DNA from: Bacillus sp. SB49
Lineage (GTDB): Bacteria; Bacillota; Bacilli; Bacillales; Halobacillaceae
Length of the DNA stretch: 64,000 nt
Direction of reading: 5' to 3'
Assembly (NCBI RefSeq): GCF_000469135.2
Contig: NZ_CP048117.1
Span: 3,199,501 to 3,263,500 of the forward strand
Each line of letters opens with the position of its first letter. The stretch's first letter is position 1. Under the pieces are notes generated by a model. It saw only the letters and a program-made list of their open reading frames with translations, made no database searches and was not told the origin of the DNA. Made by a program: the position numbers and the translations under genes. Below are positions 51,093 to 60,512 of this stretch, in pieces.

Positions 51093-51941
51093 TTACTTAC
51101 CAAAAAGATGACGCCACGTCTTAGGGCCGACCATTCCGTCCACTTCCAGGCCGTGCTGCTCCTGATAAGTCTTCACGCCTTCCTTTGTTTTCGGACCGAA
51201 TGATCCGTCCACAGAGACGCCTATCCTTCTCTGCACCTCACCGACGGCCAAACCTCGTGCCCCCTGTTTCAGGACGCCCGTGTACGTACGCATCTTCAAG
51301 CGGGTGCGGGTCTTCGGACCATAGCTACCGTCCACGGCAAGCTCCTCTTTTTCCTGAAACATCATCACTGCCTGCATCGTGGCAGGTCCAAAACGTCCGT
51401 CCACCCCTGAGGGACCAAGCGGATAGCCGAGATCCGCAAGCTGCTTTTGAAGTATGCGTACAGCAGGTCCACTGCTTCCGGCCTTAAGCACTACTGCCCA
51501 TTTCTCTGCCTCCATCCATTCCAGATGGGCATAATCCTTGAATGATTTCCAGTCCCCACCCCACGAGAATCCAAGCCCTTTGGCAAGCGCAGCGACCCGT
51601 CTCCAACGGCTGTCGACGACCCAGAGCGCTTCGTTTCCTTCGGGTGAAACGAGGAAGAAGTCGACCGCCCTTCCGGAATGATGGTTGCTTTCCCCCGGCT
51701 CGGCGTAGGTGACGATTCGTCCCGCACTGCCGTAATGAACGCCGTTCCAATGATACCCCGGCCTCCCCTGCCCGTAGATCGCTGCCTGCTGGGTATGGGA
51801 ACGATAGCCGGAGGACATTTGGACAGCGATTCCTTCCTCATAGGCTGCATCAATTAATTCGATCACTTTCTTCTTTACTTCCATATGAACCTCACCGATT
51901 CGTTCCAAGCTGCGTTTCTTTAACGTTTCTACACTTATCAT
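51093..51941 (-). CDS. M15-family peptidoglycan peptidase with two PG-binding domains
   Basis: About 282 residues. The first 150 are an M15 metallopeptidase (VanY/CwlK type): SSGYRSHTQQAAIYGQGRPG, the zinc motif ESNHHSGRAVDF, and HLEWM near residue 150. Two PG_binding_1 repeats follow (about 160-225 and 228-282), each with VDGxFGPxT. L-Ala-D-Glu or D-Ala-D-Ala cleavage is expected. No signal peptide is seen, so release needs a holin or lysis, as for phage endolysins. Start is ATG 51941 with GGGAGGGG. No phage genes lie next to it. Confidence 0.85.
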   Translation of the reverse strand: MISVETLKKRSLERIGEVHMEVKKKVIELIDAAYEEGIAVQMSSGYRSHTQQAAIYGQGRPGYHWNGVHYGSAGRIVTYAEPGESNHHSGRAVDFFLVSPEGNEALWVVDSRWRRVAALAKGLGFSWGGDWKSFKDYAHLEWMEAEKWAVVLKAGSSGPAVRILQKQLADLGYPLGPSGVDGRFGPATMQAVMMFQEKEELAVDGSYGPKTRTRLKMRTYTGVLKQGARGLAVGEVQRRIGVSVDGSFGPKTKEGVKTYQEQHGLEVDGMVGPKTWRHLFGK

Positions 51942-52065
51942 GACTAATCCCCTCCCACTTTTACAATCGAAAAGAGACCCTTCCATGGTGTCTAAACAGA
52001 TGGCTCGCAATCGAAGCAGGAATCATCGTAGAATAGAAACGTAATCTAATGAAGAGGTGACGACA

Positions 52066-52779
52066 ATGAAAATAGAAGTATGGTCCGATTTCGTCTGTCC
52101 GTTCTGCTATATCGGCAAGCGCCGTCTGGAAGCAGCGCTTGAGCAGTTCCCGGGACAAGACGTAGACGTGGAATATAAGAGTTTCGAGCTTGATCCGAAT
52201 GCACAGAAGAACACCGGTAAATCTGTTGTAGAAGGCCTTGCTGCGAAATACGGCCGCAGCCTGGAGGAAGCAAAAGGCATGACCGACAACATGACCGAGC
52301 AGGCGAAAACGGTCGGTCTCGATTTCCGCTTCGATACGATGAAACCGACGAACACGTTCGACGCTCACCGTGTCGCTCAGCTCGCTAATGAAAAAGGAGT
52401 CGGCAAATCCTATACCGAGCGTTTCCTTCATGCCGTCTTCACGGAGTCCAAAGACGTGGGCGACTACGACACGATCGTCGCACTTGCAACGGAAGCAGGT
52501 CTGGATGAAGCAGATGTGAAGGGTGTGCTTAATGGAAACGGCTATACGGAAGCCGTCCGCGCCCAGGAAGCTGAAGCGCAGCAGATCGGCGTCCAAGGCG
52601 TACCGTTCTTCGTCATCAACCGTAAGTATGCCGTGTCCGGCGCCCAGCCGACGGAAGTATTTGTCCAGGGGCTGGAGAAAGCCTTTGCTGAAGAAAAGCC
52701 GGTATTCGAGGATTTATCCCAGGACCAAGGCGCTGTCTGCACCGACGACGGCTGTGAAGTACCGGGAAATAAGGAATAA
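52066..52779 (+). CDS. DsbA-family oxidoreductase, FrnE type
   Basis: A 237-residue cytoplasmic thioredoxin-fold protein with helical insert. The active site is DFVCPFCYIG (CPFC), the helical domain has NTFDAHRVAQLA, and GVQGVPFFVIN is the cis-proline loop. The C-terminal tail CTDDGCEVP adds a second Cys pair, common in this branch. AGAGGTG precedes ATG 52066. Disulfide isomerase or polyketide-related roles have been given to relatives; the role here is open. Confidence 0.9.
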   Translation: MKIEVWSDFVCPFCYIGKRRLEAALEQFPGQDVDVEYKSFELDPNAQKNTGKSVVEGLAAKYGRSLEEAKGMTDNMTEQAKTVGLDFRFDTMKPTNTFDAHRVAQLANEKGVGKSYTERFLHAVFTESKDVGDYDTIVALATEAGLDEADVKGVLNGNGYTEAVRAQEAEAQQIGVQGVPFFVINRKYAVSGAQPTEVFVQGLEKAFAEEKPVFEDLSQDQGAVCTDDGCEVPGNKE

Positions 52780-52785
52780 TAATAA

Positions 52786-52825
52786 GAAAAAGCGCGGGAC
52801 CCGTTTGGTTCCCGCGCTTTTTTTG
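52786..52825. terminator. Terminator of the DsbA-family gene
   Basis: AAAAAGCGCGGGA pairs with TCCCGCGCTTTTTTT around a 10-base loop; it starts 8 bases after the stop codon. Confidence 0.92.
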
Positions 52826-52881
52826 TATGTAATAAAATAGATATTCGATCCGCGTGCGCCAGGCTGAAGGGAGTTCCTATC

Positions 52882-52970
52882 CGGCAAAGGGCGTAGGGAA
52901 AGGAGGGAATCCGATGGGCTCACCGGCCGCCCCATGGAAAGCCTCTCCTTTCCCGGAGCCCGCTCTCCCT
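52882..52970 (+). repeat. Internally deleted type B element, copy 11
   Basis: GGCAAAGGGCGTAGGGAAAGG joins GGGCTCACCGGCCGCCC directly, so about 50 bases of the core (GAGACTCC to GATGAG) are missing, while the ends remain. The arms GGGAAAGGAG and CTCCTTTCCC still pair perfectly. Confidence 0.85.
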
Positions 52971-53018
52971 AATAGGATTATTGGACCTCGGATTACAAGC
53001 TGCTGGTACCCAATCGTA

Positions 53019-53471
53019 TTAAATAATTCCCTGGATGCGGAGCGTGATTTCCGCGATTAACGCTGAGCCGAGGAACGTCCCGAACATGACGAAGACGGCG
53101 ACGACGATCGAGCGCCAGCCGAGCTTCGCGAAGTCGGCCCACGAACGGCCGATCGCGATCCCGGCATAGGCAAGGATCGGTGTCGTCAACGCGAGCAGGT
53201 TGACTTCATTCGTCGCAGCGACGATGTAATCCGATCCCGGCATCCACGGCATCGAGAACAACACGCCGACAATGGCAACATAAGCGACGCTCGGAATGCT
53301 TCCAGGGAGTACTTTCCCCAGAAGCAGACCGATCAGGCAGATGATGACGAGAATGACCATTCCGGGAAGGGCTTCGACGATACCGACATCATAACCGATC
53401 CTGTTCCCGAGCAGGGAAACGATACCGAAAATTACGAGCAGGAGCACCCACTCTTGAATCGTTTTCAACAT
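53019..53471 (-). CDS. Membrane partner of the DUF3100-type protein
   Basis: A 150-residue protein with four or five membrane helices, starting MLKTIQEWVLLLVIFG. Its start lies two bases after the stop of the preceding 269-residue membrane gene, so the pair is probably one transporter. PGMVILVIICLIG and LPGSIPSVAYVAIVG contain prolines in helices, typical of transporters. Substrate unknown. Confidence 0.7.
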   Translation of the reverse strand: MLKTIQEWVLLLVIFGIVSLLGNRIGYDVGIVEALPGMVILVIICLIGLLLGKVLPGSIPSVAYVAIVGVLFSMPWMPGSDYIVAATNEVNLLALTTPILAYAGIAIGRSWADFAKLGWRSIVVAVFVMFGTFLGSALIAEITLRIQGII

Positions 53472-53473
53472 AA

Positions 53474-54283
53474 TCAGACCTCCTCCGTTTTCTTCGTTGT
53501 TTTCTTCTCCCGGGTGAGCAGTTGGTACATCTTCTCTGTGAGCGGGAGTCCGATGAAGATACTCATATAAAGGCCTGTCGAAAGAGAAAGGAGGTTACTC
53601 GCACCGGCAAACGCGAGGATGTCCGATTCCATAGACGGAAAGGCGGCGACGAGAGAGCCGCTGGCCGCAGCCATCATGCTTCCACTCCCGATTCCGGATG
53701 CCATCGCGAACGACAGCGGGCTGAGTGGTGTGATGGTCGCGAGAAAACCGGAGATCAATCCCATGAATACCGCGCCGAAGACGGTACCGAATATGTAAAT
53801 GGCCATGACTCCCCGTCCTTCCGGTGAATGGAAGCCGTATTTATCCATGATCAGTCCGACGTTCGGCTCCCGCGCGACCGAGTGCGTCATACCGATCGCT
53901 TCCCGTTTCAACCCAAGCAGGACAGCGACCGGGAGTGCGATGAAGATCGTGCCGAGATTTCCGAACTCCTGAAGCAGCAGGGCAGGGCCTGCGGCGATGA
54001 TCTCCGGCAGCGACGGACCGATGACAACACCTATTTTCGCAATGAGGAGCGTTACACCGAGAATGATAAGCGGTTCGGCGTTTTTCGCCTGTTTTTCCTT
54101 AATGAGCGGTGTGAAGAATAAAGCAAGACCGATGATGATGGCATAAAGCATAGGCAGGAGCAGGACGACGCCCGGCCCGACCGTGAAGGAATGGGTTCCG
54201 ATGAATTCCGTAAGTACGACGATGATCAGTACGATGGCATGAAGGCGCCAGTCTTTCCAAATGTTAGTCAGCTTCTGTTCCAA
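53474..54283 (-). CDS. DUF3100-type membrane protein
   Basis: A 269-residue protein with about eight helices. GVVIGPSLPEIIAAGPALLLQEFGN and GIGSGSMMAAASGSLVA, the latter a Gly/Ser-rich unwound helix typical of transporters, resemble the DUF3100 family. With the 150-residue partner it forms a two-component system of unknown substrate. The region upstream, 54284-54529, is AT-rich near 54340-54365 and carries the divergent promoters. Confidence 0.75.
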   Translation of the reverse strand: MEQKLTNIWKDWRLHAIVLIIVVLTEFIGTHSFTVGPGVVLLLPMLYAIIIGLALFFTPLIKEKQAKNAEPLIILGVTLLIAKIGVVIGPSLPEIIAAGPALLLQEFGNLGTIFIALPVAVLLGLKREAIGMTHSVAREPNVGLIMDKYGFHSPEGRGVMAIYIFGTVFGAVFMGLISGFLATITPLSPLSFAMASGIGSGSMMAAASGSLVAAFPSMESDILAFAGASNLLSLSTGLYMSIFIGLPLTEKMYQLLTREKKTTKKTEEV

Positions 54284-54529
54284 GACATATCCCCCTAGAT
54301 GATGTTTTCTCTCCGGCTGCTCCTTTCTCGAATAATACTAATAATTATAATTATCTAAACAATCAAATCAAGGGCAGATTTTGACATGATTCGATACAGG
54401 TGCCGTCTGGACGCGGACCACCCCTCCAAGAAAAAATTCTCCGATCGTTCCCGCCGTGCCCGTCACTCCTTCAGATCCCGGTGAATAGCCTATAGTGTCT
54501 ACGCGTGTCGTAGAAAGAAAGGAGGCACT

Positions 54530-55948
54530 ATGGTGGAACTAACCCTGTCTCATTGGATCTATGGTTTGTTCACCTTCCTCATCATCGTTACGATGATTTT
54601 CAGAAAAGGAGTCGTCCTTCCGACGCTGCTCGGAACGTTCCTCGTCGCGTGGGTCTTCCACGGCAGCATCGTCAGCGGCTTCATCGGCGTGTTCCAGGCC
54701 AACCTGGTCGCGGCCAGAGAACTGTTCAACATCTTCTTGATCATTACCTTCATGGTCGCCCTGCTTCGGTCACTCCGGGATCTCGGCGCCGATACGAAAA
54801 TGATTCAACCGATAGAAAAGGTGATGGTCAACAGCCATCTCTCCTTCTTCGTCCTGCTTGCCGTCACCTATATCGTCTCCCTGTTCTTCTGGCCGACACC
54901 GGCCGTGCCGCTCATCTGTGCCCTGCTCGTTCCAGCGGCCATCCGCACCGGACTGCCGGCGATGACAGCTGCGGTCGTCGTCGCCATCGCCGGGCAGGGG
55001 ATGGCACTTTCCTCGGATTACATCATCCAGGTCGCACCGGGACTGTCTGCGAAGTCCGCCGGTGTGGAAACTGCTGCGGTCATGGATCAAGCGATGATTC
55101 TTTCGCTCATTACCGGAGCCGTCGCCATCAGTCTCGTCTACCTCTTCCATCGGAAATCGTTCCGTAAAAAAGGAGACCCGGAAAACAGCCGGGAGCTTGC
55201 TGCCATGCAGGGGACAGACGATATAAATGGGACAGACGCGCATCCGTTCTTCAGCAGACTTTTCGCCATTCTCGTCCCACTCGCTATGCTGGCGATCATG
55301 ATCTACATGGTCACTACGAAGGTGACTTCCGGCGGAATGGGCGGGTTTGAAGGAGGAACCGGTGCTGCCTTTATCGGGGGTGTCGCCGTCCTGCTTCTTC
55401 TGCTTTCTGCGACCGCCCACGGAAAACTGCGGGCGCTTGATGATGTCAGCAAACACTTGACCGAAGGCTTCGTTTTCGCTTTCCGGGCGATGGGACCGGT
55501 CATTCCGATTGCCGGCTTCTTCTTTCTCGGAAGTGCGGATTTCGCTAAAGATATCCTGGTCCTGTCCGCCGATTCCGCCCCGTCGCTGTTGTTCGACCTT
55601 GTCCAGTCGATCCAGCAGTTCCTGCCGGAGAGCGCCGTTTGGACTGCATTCTCGATTCTTCTGATCGGGATCATCACAGGGCTCGACGGTTCCGGATTCT
55701 CCGGCCTCCCTCTGACCGGTGCATTATCGGCGTCGCTTGCGAACGGTCAGATCGATGTCGAAACGCTTGCTGCCATCGGACAGATGGGATCGATCTGGAC
55801 GGGAGGAGGAACGATCATCGCCTGGTCGTCCTTGATTGCGATTGCCGGTTTCTGCGGCGTGCCCGTGATGGAACTCGTCCGGAAGAACTTCTTCCCCGTC
55901 CTCCTCGGCCTGATCGCATCCACTACCCTGGCCATCTTCCTGTTTTAA
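54530..55948 (+). CDS. Large ion-transporter-type permease
   Basis: A 472-residue protein with about twelve helices in two halves. Each half has a motif around a broken helix: FWPTPAVPLICALLVPAAIR in the first, GLDGSGFSGLPLTGALSASL in the second. This resembles the GntP/CitMHS/ArsB (IT) superfamily, but the family and substrate are uncertain. AAAGGAGG precedes the ATG. A fragment of the dispersed element and a bidirectional terminator follow. Confidence 0.75.
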   Translation: MVELTLSHWIYGLFTFLIIVTMIFRKGVVLPTLLGTFLVAWVFHGSIVSGFIGVFQANLVAARELFNIFLIITFMVALLRSLRDLGADTKMIQPIEKVMVNSHLSFFVLLAVTYIVSLFFWPTPAVPLICALLVPAAIRTGLPAMTAAVVVAIAGQGMALSSDYIIQVAPGLSAKSAGVETAAVMDQAMILSLITGAVAISLVYLFHRKSFRKKGDPENSRELAAMQGTDDINGTDAHPFFSRLFAILVPLAMLAIMIYMVTTKVTSGGMGGFEGGTGAAFIGGVAVLLLLLSATAHGKLRALDDVSKHLTEGFVFAFRAMGPVIPIAGFFFLGSADFAKDILVLSADSAPSLLFDLVQSIQQFLPESAVWTAFSILLIGIITGLDGSGFSGLPLTGALSASLANGQIDVETLAAIGQMGSIWTGGGTIIAWSSLIAIAGFCGVPVMELVRKNFFPVLLGLIASTTLAIFLF

Positions 55949-55951
55949 GGA

Positions 55952-55985
55952 GATAGTCTGCCCCATTTCCCTCCGCCCTCCGCCA
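55952..55985 (-). repeat. Type B element fragment, copy 12
   Basis: Only the 5' end is left: on the minus strand GGCGGAGGGAAATGGGGCAG, then ACTA. It matches the 5' arm of the copy at 23155. Confidence 0.65.
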
Positions 55986-56033
55986 TACAACAGCTCCATT
56001 CTCCTTAAGTGCAGGCCCCTTCCAACCATAAAC

Positions 56034-56074
56034 AAAAAAAGACCGAACGCAGCAGAGGCGTTCGGTCTTTTTCT
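56034..56074. terminator. Bidirectional terminator ending the galactoside operon
   Basis: AAAAAGACCGAACGC with GCGTTCGGTCTTTTT around a short loop. It lies two bases after the GH42 stop and also closes the rightward permease gene. Confidence 0.92.
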
Positions 56075-56075
56075 T

Positions 56076-58031
56076 CTACTCTTGTTTGATGATCCGACTT
56101 TCGTATGGAGCGAGCTCCACATCCTCGAAGGAGCGGACTTCTTCGCCGTGGTTCATGACGAACAGGAAGCTTCCCTCTTCGCTTGTGCGGCGGTATACTT
56201 CTACATCCTCTTCCGACTCTACGTGGAAGATTCCGTGCTTCTCTATAATCGGCTGGACAAGCTCTTTCAGCGTATCTGCATCGAGACCGCCGCCGATGTA
56301 GTAGACATCTCCACTTCCGTAGCGGTTCCGCGTTACCGCAGCAAACTGCTTGTAGAACGTGTCGGTGTAACGGAACAGGACTTCCGCTTCTTCCGCAACG
56401 AGCAGGTCGCGCCAAACGGATACATAAGCGGCGGCACCTTCCCATTCTTCTTCCCCGCGGATAGCGAGACGATGTTCTTTTGTGAGTGATTCAATCTCCT
56501 CGACTCTTGCACCGACGAGCTTACTGACAGGCCCCGGAAGGGTTTCTCCAAGACGGATGTTGTTGTCTTTGTCCTTCAGTCCCGTACGATAGGAGAAAAT
56601 GACCGTTCCGCCTCTGTCTGCGAATGCATGAAGCCGGTCCGCGAGCCCCTGTTCCATCATCTGCATAACAGGTACGACGACGACTTTGTAACCGCTGAAG
56701 TCCCGACCGGCAGGAATGACGTCGATCGCCGTGTTCCACTGATAGAACGGACGATAGAGTCGCAGCAGTTCTTCATTGAAATCGAAATCTTTACTCTGAA
56801 TCTGAGCGCGCCATGACCAAATATTATCGTAATCATACAGAACCGCTACGTCCGCTTCAATCTTCGCATCCAGCAGTCGAGAATGATCTTTGATCGATGA
56901 AAACAGCGATTGGACTTCCTTATACTTCCGTCCGTAAACGTTATCATGATCGACGACACCGAAGCAGAACTGCTCGGCTCCCTTCGTCATCCCGCGCCAG
57001 CGGAAGTAGAGCATATTGGAACAGCCGTGGGCGAAGGCTTGATACGACCACATCTTCGCCTGGTCCGGCCGTGGCAGATAGCCGATGACGTCGTGCCCCT
57101 GCGCGCCCATCAGTTCCTCCACGATCCAATAGTTCTGATCGAGCAGCCCCCGGTTGAAATCATGGGTCATCGCGATGGATTCCCGCGGTACCGGCTTCTC
57201 AAGGCCGCCCCACACCGGGTAGTTATCATAAGAAACGAAGTCCATCGGCTCTACGTTTTCTTCATGGTCGAACGATTTATTGAAGAAACCTCCCGACACG
57301 TTCGTCGTCACCGTCTGATGCCCGCCTTTACACTCTTTTACAATCTCCGTCATCTCATGAGTGAAGCTGTTGATGGAGTAAGAACGGAACCGCGCCCACT
57401 CCAGCTTCAAACTTGGATTGTGTGTGGTGATCGTCGGCTTTGGATGAGGAATTTCCGAGAAGTCGTTGTACGTCTGTCCCCAGAAAATCGTCCCCCACGT
57501 CTCATTCAATTCCTCAATGGAAGCATATTTCTTTTCCAAATACTTTTGAAATGCCTGGTGGCATTGATCGCAATAGCAGAGGTCGCTGCCTTCGTGACCG
57601 ATCTCATTATCGATCTGCCAGGAGATGATCGCCTCTTCATCCTTGTAATGGGCGACGAGTTCCCTTGTGATCCTCGCCGCATATTCCTTGTATTTATCAG
57701 AATTGAAGCAGTACTGCCGGCGGCCTCCGAAGACACGCGTCTGTCCCTGTTCATCCTCTGACAGGATAGACGGATGTTTCTTCGCGAGCCAGGCCGGAAA
57801 CGTCGCTGTCGGCGTGCCGAACATGACGGACAGCCCCGCTTCCTTCAACTTCTTCATAACCCCGTCGAAATAGGAGAAGTCGAATCTTCCCTCTTCCGGT
57901 TCCATCCTATGCCAGGCGAATTCACCGATCCGGACGATATTCGCACCCAGCCCTTTTATTCCATTGATGTCTTCATCGATCATTTCCTCCGGCCAATGCT
58001 CCGGATAATAATCGACTCCCAAATATGTCAT
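56076..58031 (-). CDS. Beta-galactosidase, GH42
   Basis: A 651-residue enzyme of the GH42 TIM-barrel type. The chain opens LGVDYYPEHWPEE; the acid/base Glu lies in SWQIDNEIGHE and the nucleophile Glu in IVEELMGAQ; a zinc-type CYCDQC cluster follows the first. C-terminal trimerisation and beta domains are complete. No signal peptide, so it cuts imported beta-galactosides. Its ATG follows the previous stop without a gap (TAGATG), with GGGGGAG as ribosome site. Last gene of the galactose operon. Confidence 0.95.
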   Translation of the reverse strand: MTYLGVDYYPEHWPEEMIDEDINGIKGLGANIVRIGEFAWHRMEPEEGRFDFSYFDGVMKKLKEAGLSVMFGTPTATFPAWLAKKHPSILSEDEQGQTRVFGGRRQYCFNSDKYKEYAARITRELVAHYKDEEAIISWQIDNEIGHEGSDLCYCDQCHQAFQKYLEKKYASIEELNETWGTIFWGQTYNDFSEIPHPKPTITTHNPSLKLEWARFRSYSINSFTHEMTEIVKECKGGHQTVTTNVSGGFFNKSFDHEENVEPMDFVSYDNYPVWGGLEKPVPRESIAMTHDFNRGLLDQNYWIVEELMGAQGHDVIGYLPRPDQAKMWSYQAFAHGCSNMLYFRWRGMTKGAEQFCFGVVDHDNVYGRKYKEVQSLFSSIKDHSRLLDAKIEADVAVLYDYDNIWSWRAQIQSKDFDFNEELLRLYRPFYQWNTAIDVIPAGRDFSGYKVVVVPVMQMMEQGLADRLHAFADRGGTVIFSYRTGLKDKDNNIRLGETLPGPVSKLVGARVEEIESLTKEHRLAIRGEEEWEGAAAYVSVWRDLLVAEEAEVLFRYTDTFYKQFAAVTRNRYGSGDVYYIGGGLDADTLKELVQPIIEKHGIFHVESEEDVEVYRRTSEEGSFLFVMNHGEEVRSFEDVELAPYESRIIKQE

Positions 58032-58982
58032 CTAACGCTCCCCCGTTTCTATCGTCAATGTCCATTTATATGTTCCTTTTGGAGGAATGTAGGAAGCCTT
58101 CCCGATCTTGTCCGCCACGTACACGTCATCGTAGACGCCTGTGCACGGCTCAAGCGCGACGTTATGCTCCCCGCGGTAGCCGCCGCGTGTCTTCCAGATG
58201 CCGAGATAAGGCACCATCTCCTCCGGAAAATCATACGTCAGCTTCCTGCCGAGCTCCGGCTGGGAAAGCGTGCACCACCCTTTTTGCAGCGGTTCAGTGA
58301 AATAGAACTTCTCCATCGTTCCTTCCTCGAGAGGTTCAAGCTTCGAGAGGTCGATCTTCTCCCCGGTAGACAAGGATGTCGTAACCGGATAATCATGGAC
58401 CGTCCCCCAATCCCCGAGATGCTTCGTACCTTTCTCCACATTCATCACCTTATCGGCGCCCTCCGGAACTTCGATCTCCGTATGCTCGTTGTAATTAAGC
58501 AGCGCATGCGGCGTCCAGATGAACGGAAACGGCTCATCGCCGTAGTTTTTCGCTTCATAGGACGTTACGACGACGTTCTTATACAGCCCGACTTTTTTCT
58601 TCAAACGATACGGAAACACCGGACTGTCTACATACATCTCGATACAGCCGTTGTTCTCTTTGTACTCCCAGGGAAGTGCCCACACTTCCCCGTGATCCGG
58701 CACTTCTTTCCACGACAGCGGATGCGGCCCGCGGTCGATCCCCGGGAACATTTCATCGAATCCGCTGGAGTCATACTTGGAGAAATCCGCTCCATAAGGC
58801 GGGACCGTCAACTGCTTATCCTTCACCTGATAGAGCCACTCATGATTGATTTCCTTATCATACAGACTCACCATTTTCCCGCCATAAGCCGGCAGGATGG
58901 CACATCGTACGTAGGAATTCTCCAACACCACGGCCTCGAGCCCTTTGTACTTCTTCTTATGATAAGTCGATACATCGATCAT
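58032..58982 (-). CDS. Aldose 1-epimerase-family protein
   Basis: A 316-residue beta-sandwich protein of the galactose-mutarotase fold: VVLENSYVRCAILPAYGGKMVSLYDK at the start, FDEMFPGI, and PHALLNY near the middle. It probably mutarotates galactose released by the flanking glycosidases so that galK receives the alpha form, though sequence identity to GalM is not strong. GGAGGAAG precedes ATG 58982, which is 13 bases after galT. A longer frame upstream is the shadow of galT. Confidence 0.8.
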   Translation of the reverse strand: MIDVSTYHKKKYKGLEAVVLENSYVRCAILPAYGGKMVSLYDKEINHEWLYQVKDKQLTVPPYGADFSKYDSSGFDEMFPGIDRGPHPLSWKEVPDHGEVWALPWEYKENNGCIEMYVDSPVFPYRLKKKVGLYKNVVVTSYEAKNYGDEPFPFIWTPHALLNYNEHTEIEVPEGADKVMNVEKGTKHLGDWGTVHDYPVTTSLSTGEKIDLSKLEPLEEGTMEKFYFTEPLQKGWCTLSQPELGRKLTYDFPEEMVPYLGIWKTRGGYRGEHNVALEPCTGVYDDVYVADKIGKASYIPPKGTYKWTLTIETGER

Positions 58983-58995
58983 GTTCTCTTCCTCC

Positions 58996-60507
58996 TTATA
59001 CGATTTGTTTGATGAACCGGCGGAACGCCTTCTGGCCGGCCTCATCTCTTTTGAACACACCGGCATGCTCAAGTACTTCCGAGAAGCGTCTGCCGATTTC
59101 CTGCTCGATCTGCGACCACAGTGCCTCCCTGGACGACCTGTCCCAATCGATGCCGAGTGCCCACGGGACATGCTTCGCCGTCGCCTCTTCCTTGGCAGCA
59201 TCCTGCAGACGGCTCTCCATGATTGCATCGGCCAATTTCTCCATTTCCTCTACGAGACGGCCGGGCAGCACTGCCAGCCCCATCACTTCGATCAAGCCGA
59301 TATTCTCCTTCTTAATATGGTGCACCTCTTCATGCGGATGAAAAATACCCAGCGGGTGCTCTTCACTCGTACGATTGTTCCGCAAGACAAGGCCGAGCTC
59401 ATACTGACCATCCCGGTACCTTGCAATCGGCGTGACCGTATTGTGCGGCTCCCCCGCCGTTTCTGCATAAATACCCGCTTCCTCATCGGAATAAGCACGC
59501 CACGATTGTAAAATCACTTCCCCGAGTTCTGATACCCGGTGCCGGTCCGCTCCCTTCACACGAAGCACCGACATCGGCCAGCGTACGATCGACACCTCCA
59601 CATCTGAAAAGCGTGGCAGGCGATAGCTTTCCTGTTCCTCGGCTTTCGCCATCGGGAATTCATGGTGCCCGCCCTGGAAGTGGTCATGGCTCAGAATGGA
59701 ACCACCCACAATCGGCAGGTCCGCATTCGATCCGACGAAATAATGTGGCAGCTGATCCGTGAAATCCAGCAGACGATCGAAGCCCTCCTTCGATATCTTC
59801 ATCGGCCGGTGGTCACGCGAGAGGACGATGGCATGCTCGTTGTAATACACATACGGCGAATACTGCAGGAACCAATGCTCTCCTTCCAGATCGATCGGAA
59901 TGATGCGGTGGTTATCGCGCGCCGGATGATCGAGCCTTCCTGCATAGCCGACGTTCTCCTTACACAACAGACAGGATGGGTACGCTTCCGACGGCGGTGC
60001 AGCTTTTGCCGCCGCAATCGCCTTCGGATCCTTCTCCGGCTTCGACAGGTTGATCGTTATTTCCAAGTTCCCGTACTCCGTCGCGCTGTACCAGTGTTTG
60101 TTCTTTGCAATCCGGTCCGTACGTATATAGTGGGCATCCTGCGACAGTTGATAAAAATAATCCGTTGCCGCTTCCGGTCCCTCTTTCTCGAATTTGTGAT
60201 AGAAATCCCGGATGACCTCCGACGGCCGCGGCATGAGACAGTCCATCAGCTTCGTATCAAAAAGATCACGGTCTGTCGTCGTATCCTCTTCCAGAACCCC
60301 GCGTGCCGCTGCATCGTCCAACAGACGCTCCAGCACCGGCACCGGACTCTCCAACGCTACTGCGCCGTTGATACGAACCGGCCCTTTCCCTGTAAGTTCC
60401 ATGACACGGAACAGCTGGTTCCTGACGTAATCGACATCCCAGACAGAAATCATCTTTTTGTTCAAACCGAACTGAATCAGACGTTCGATATCTTCGTAGA
60501 CAGCCAT
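58996..60507 (-). CDS. galT: Galactose-1-phosphate uridylyltransferase, class II
   Basis: A 503-residue enzyme of the Firmicute class II type, exchanging UMP between UDP-glucose and galactose 1-phosphate. The active-site histidine motif is SHDHFQGGHHEFP; YPSCLLCKENVGYAGR and RDHRPMKIS are also typical. AAGGAG precedes ATG 60507; an earlier in-frame ATG at 60555 lies in galE and lacks a site. galE ends five bases upstream. Part of the galKET group. Confidence 0.95.
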   Translation of the reverse strand: MAVYEDIERLIQFGLNKKMISVWDVDYVRNQLFRVMELTGKGPVRINGAVALESPVPVLERLLDDAAARGVLEEDTTTDRDLFDTKLMDCLMPRPSEVIRDFYHKFEKEGPEAATDYFYQLSQDAHYIRTDRIAKNKHWYSATEYGNLEITINLSKPEKDPKAIAAAKAAPPSEAYPSCLLCKENVGYAGRLDHPARDNHRIIPIDLEGEHWFLQYSPYVYYNEHAIVLSRDHRPMKISKEGFDRLLDFTDQLPHYFVGSNADLPIVGGSILSHDHFQGGHHEFPMAKAEEQESYRLPRFSDVEVSIVRWPMSVLRVKGADRHRVSELGEVILQSWRAYSDEEAGIYAETAGEPHNTVTPIARYRDGQYELGLVLRNNRTSEEHPLGIFHPHEEVHHIKKENIGLIEVMGLAVLPGRLVEEMEKLADAIMESRLQDAAKEEATAKHVPWALGIDWDRSSREALWSQIEQEIGRRFSEVLEHAGVFKRDEAGQKAFRRFIKQIV

Positions 60508-60512
60508 TTGCT

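Noticed and set aside
51961-52596. 211-codon minus-strand frame opposite the DsbA-family gene
   Set aside because: The plus-strand gene has the CPFC motif and a ribosome site; the frame has neither.
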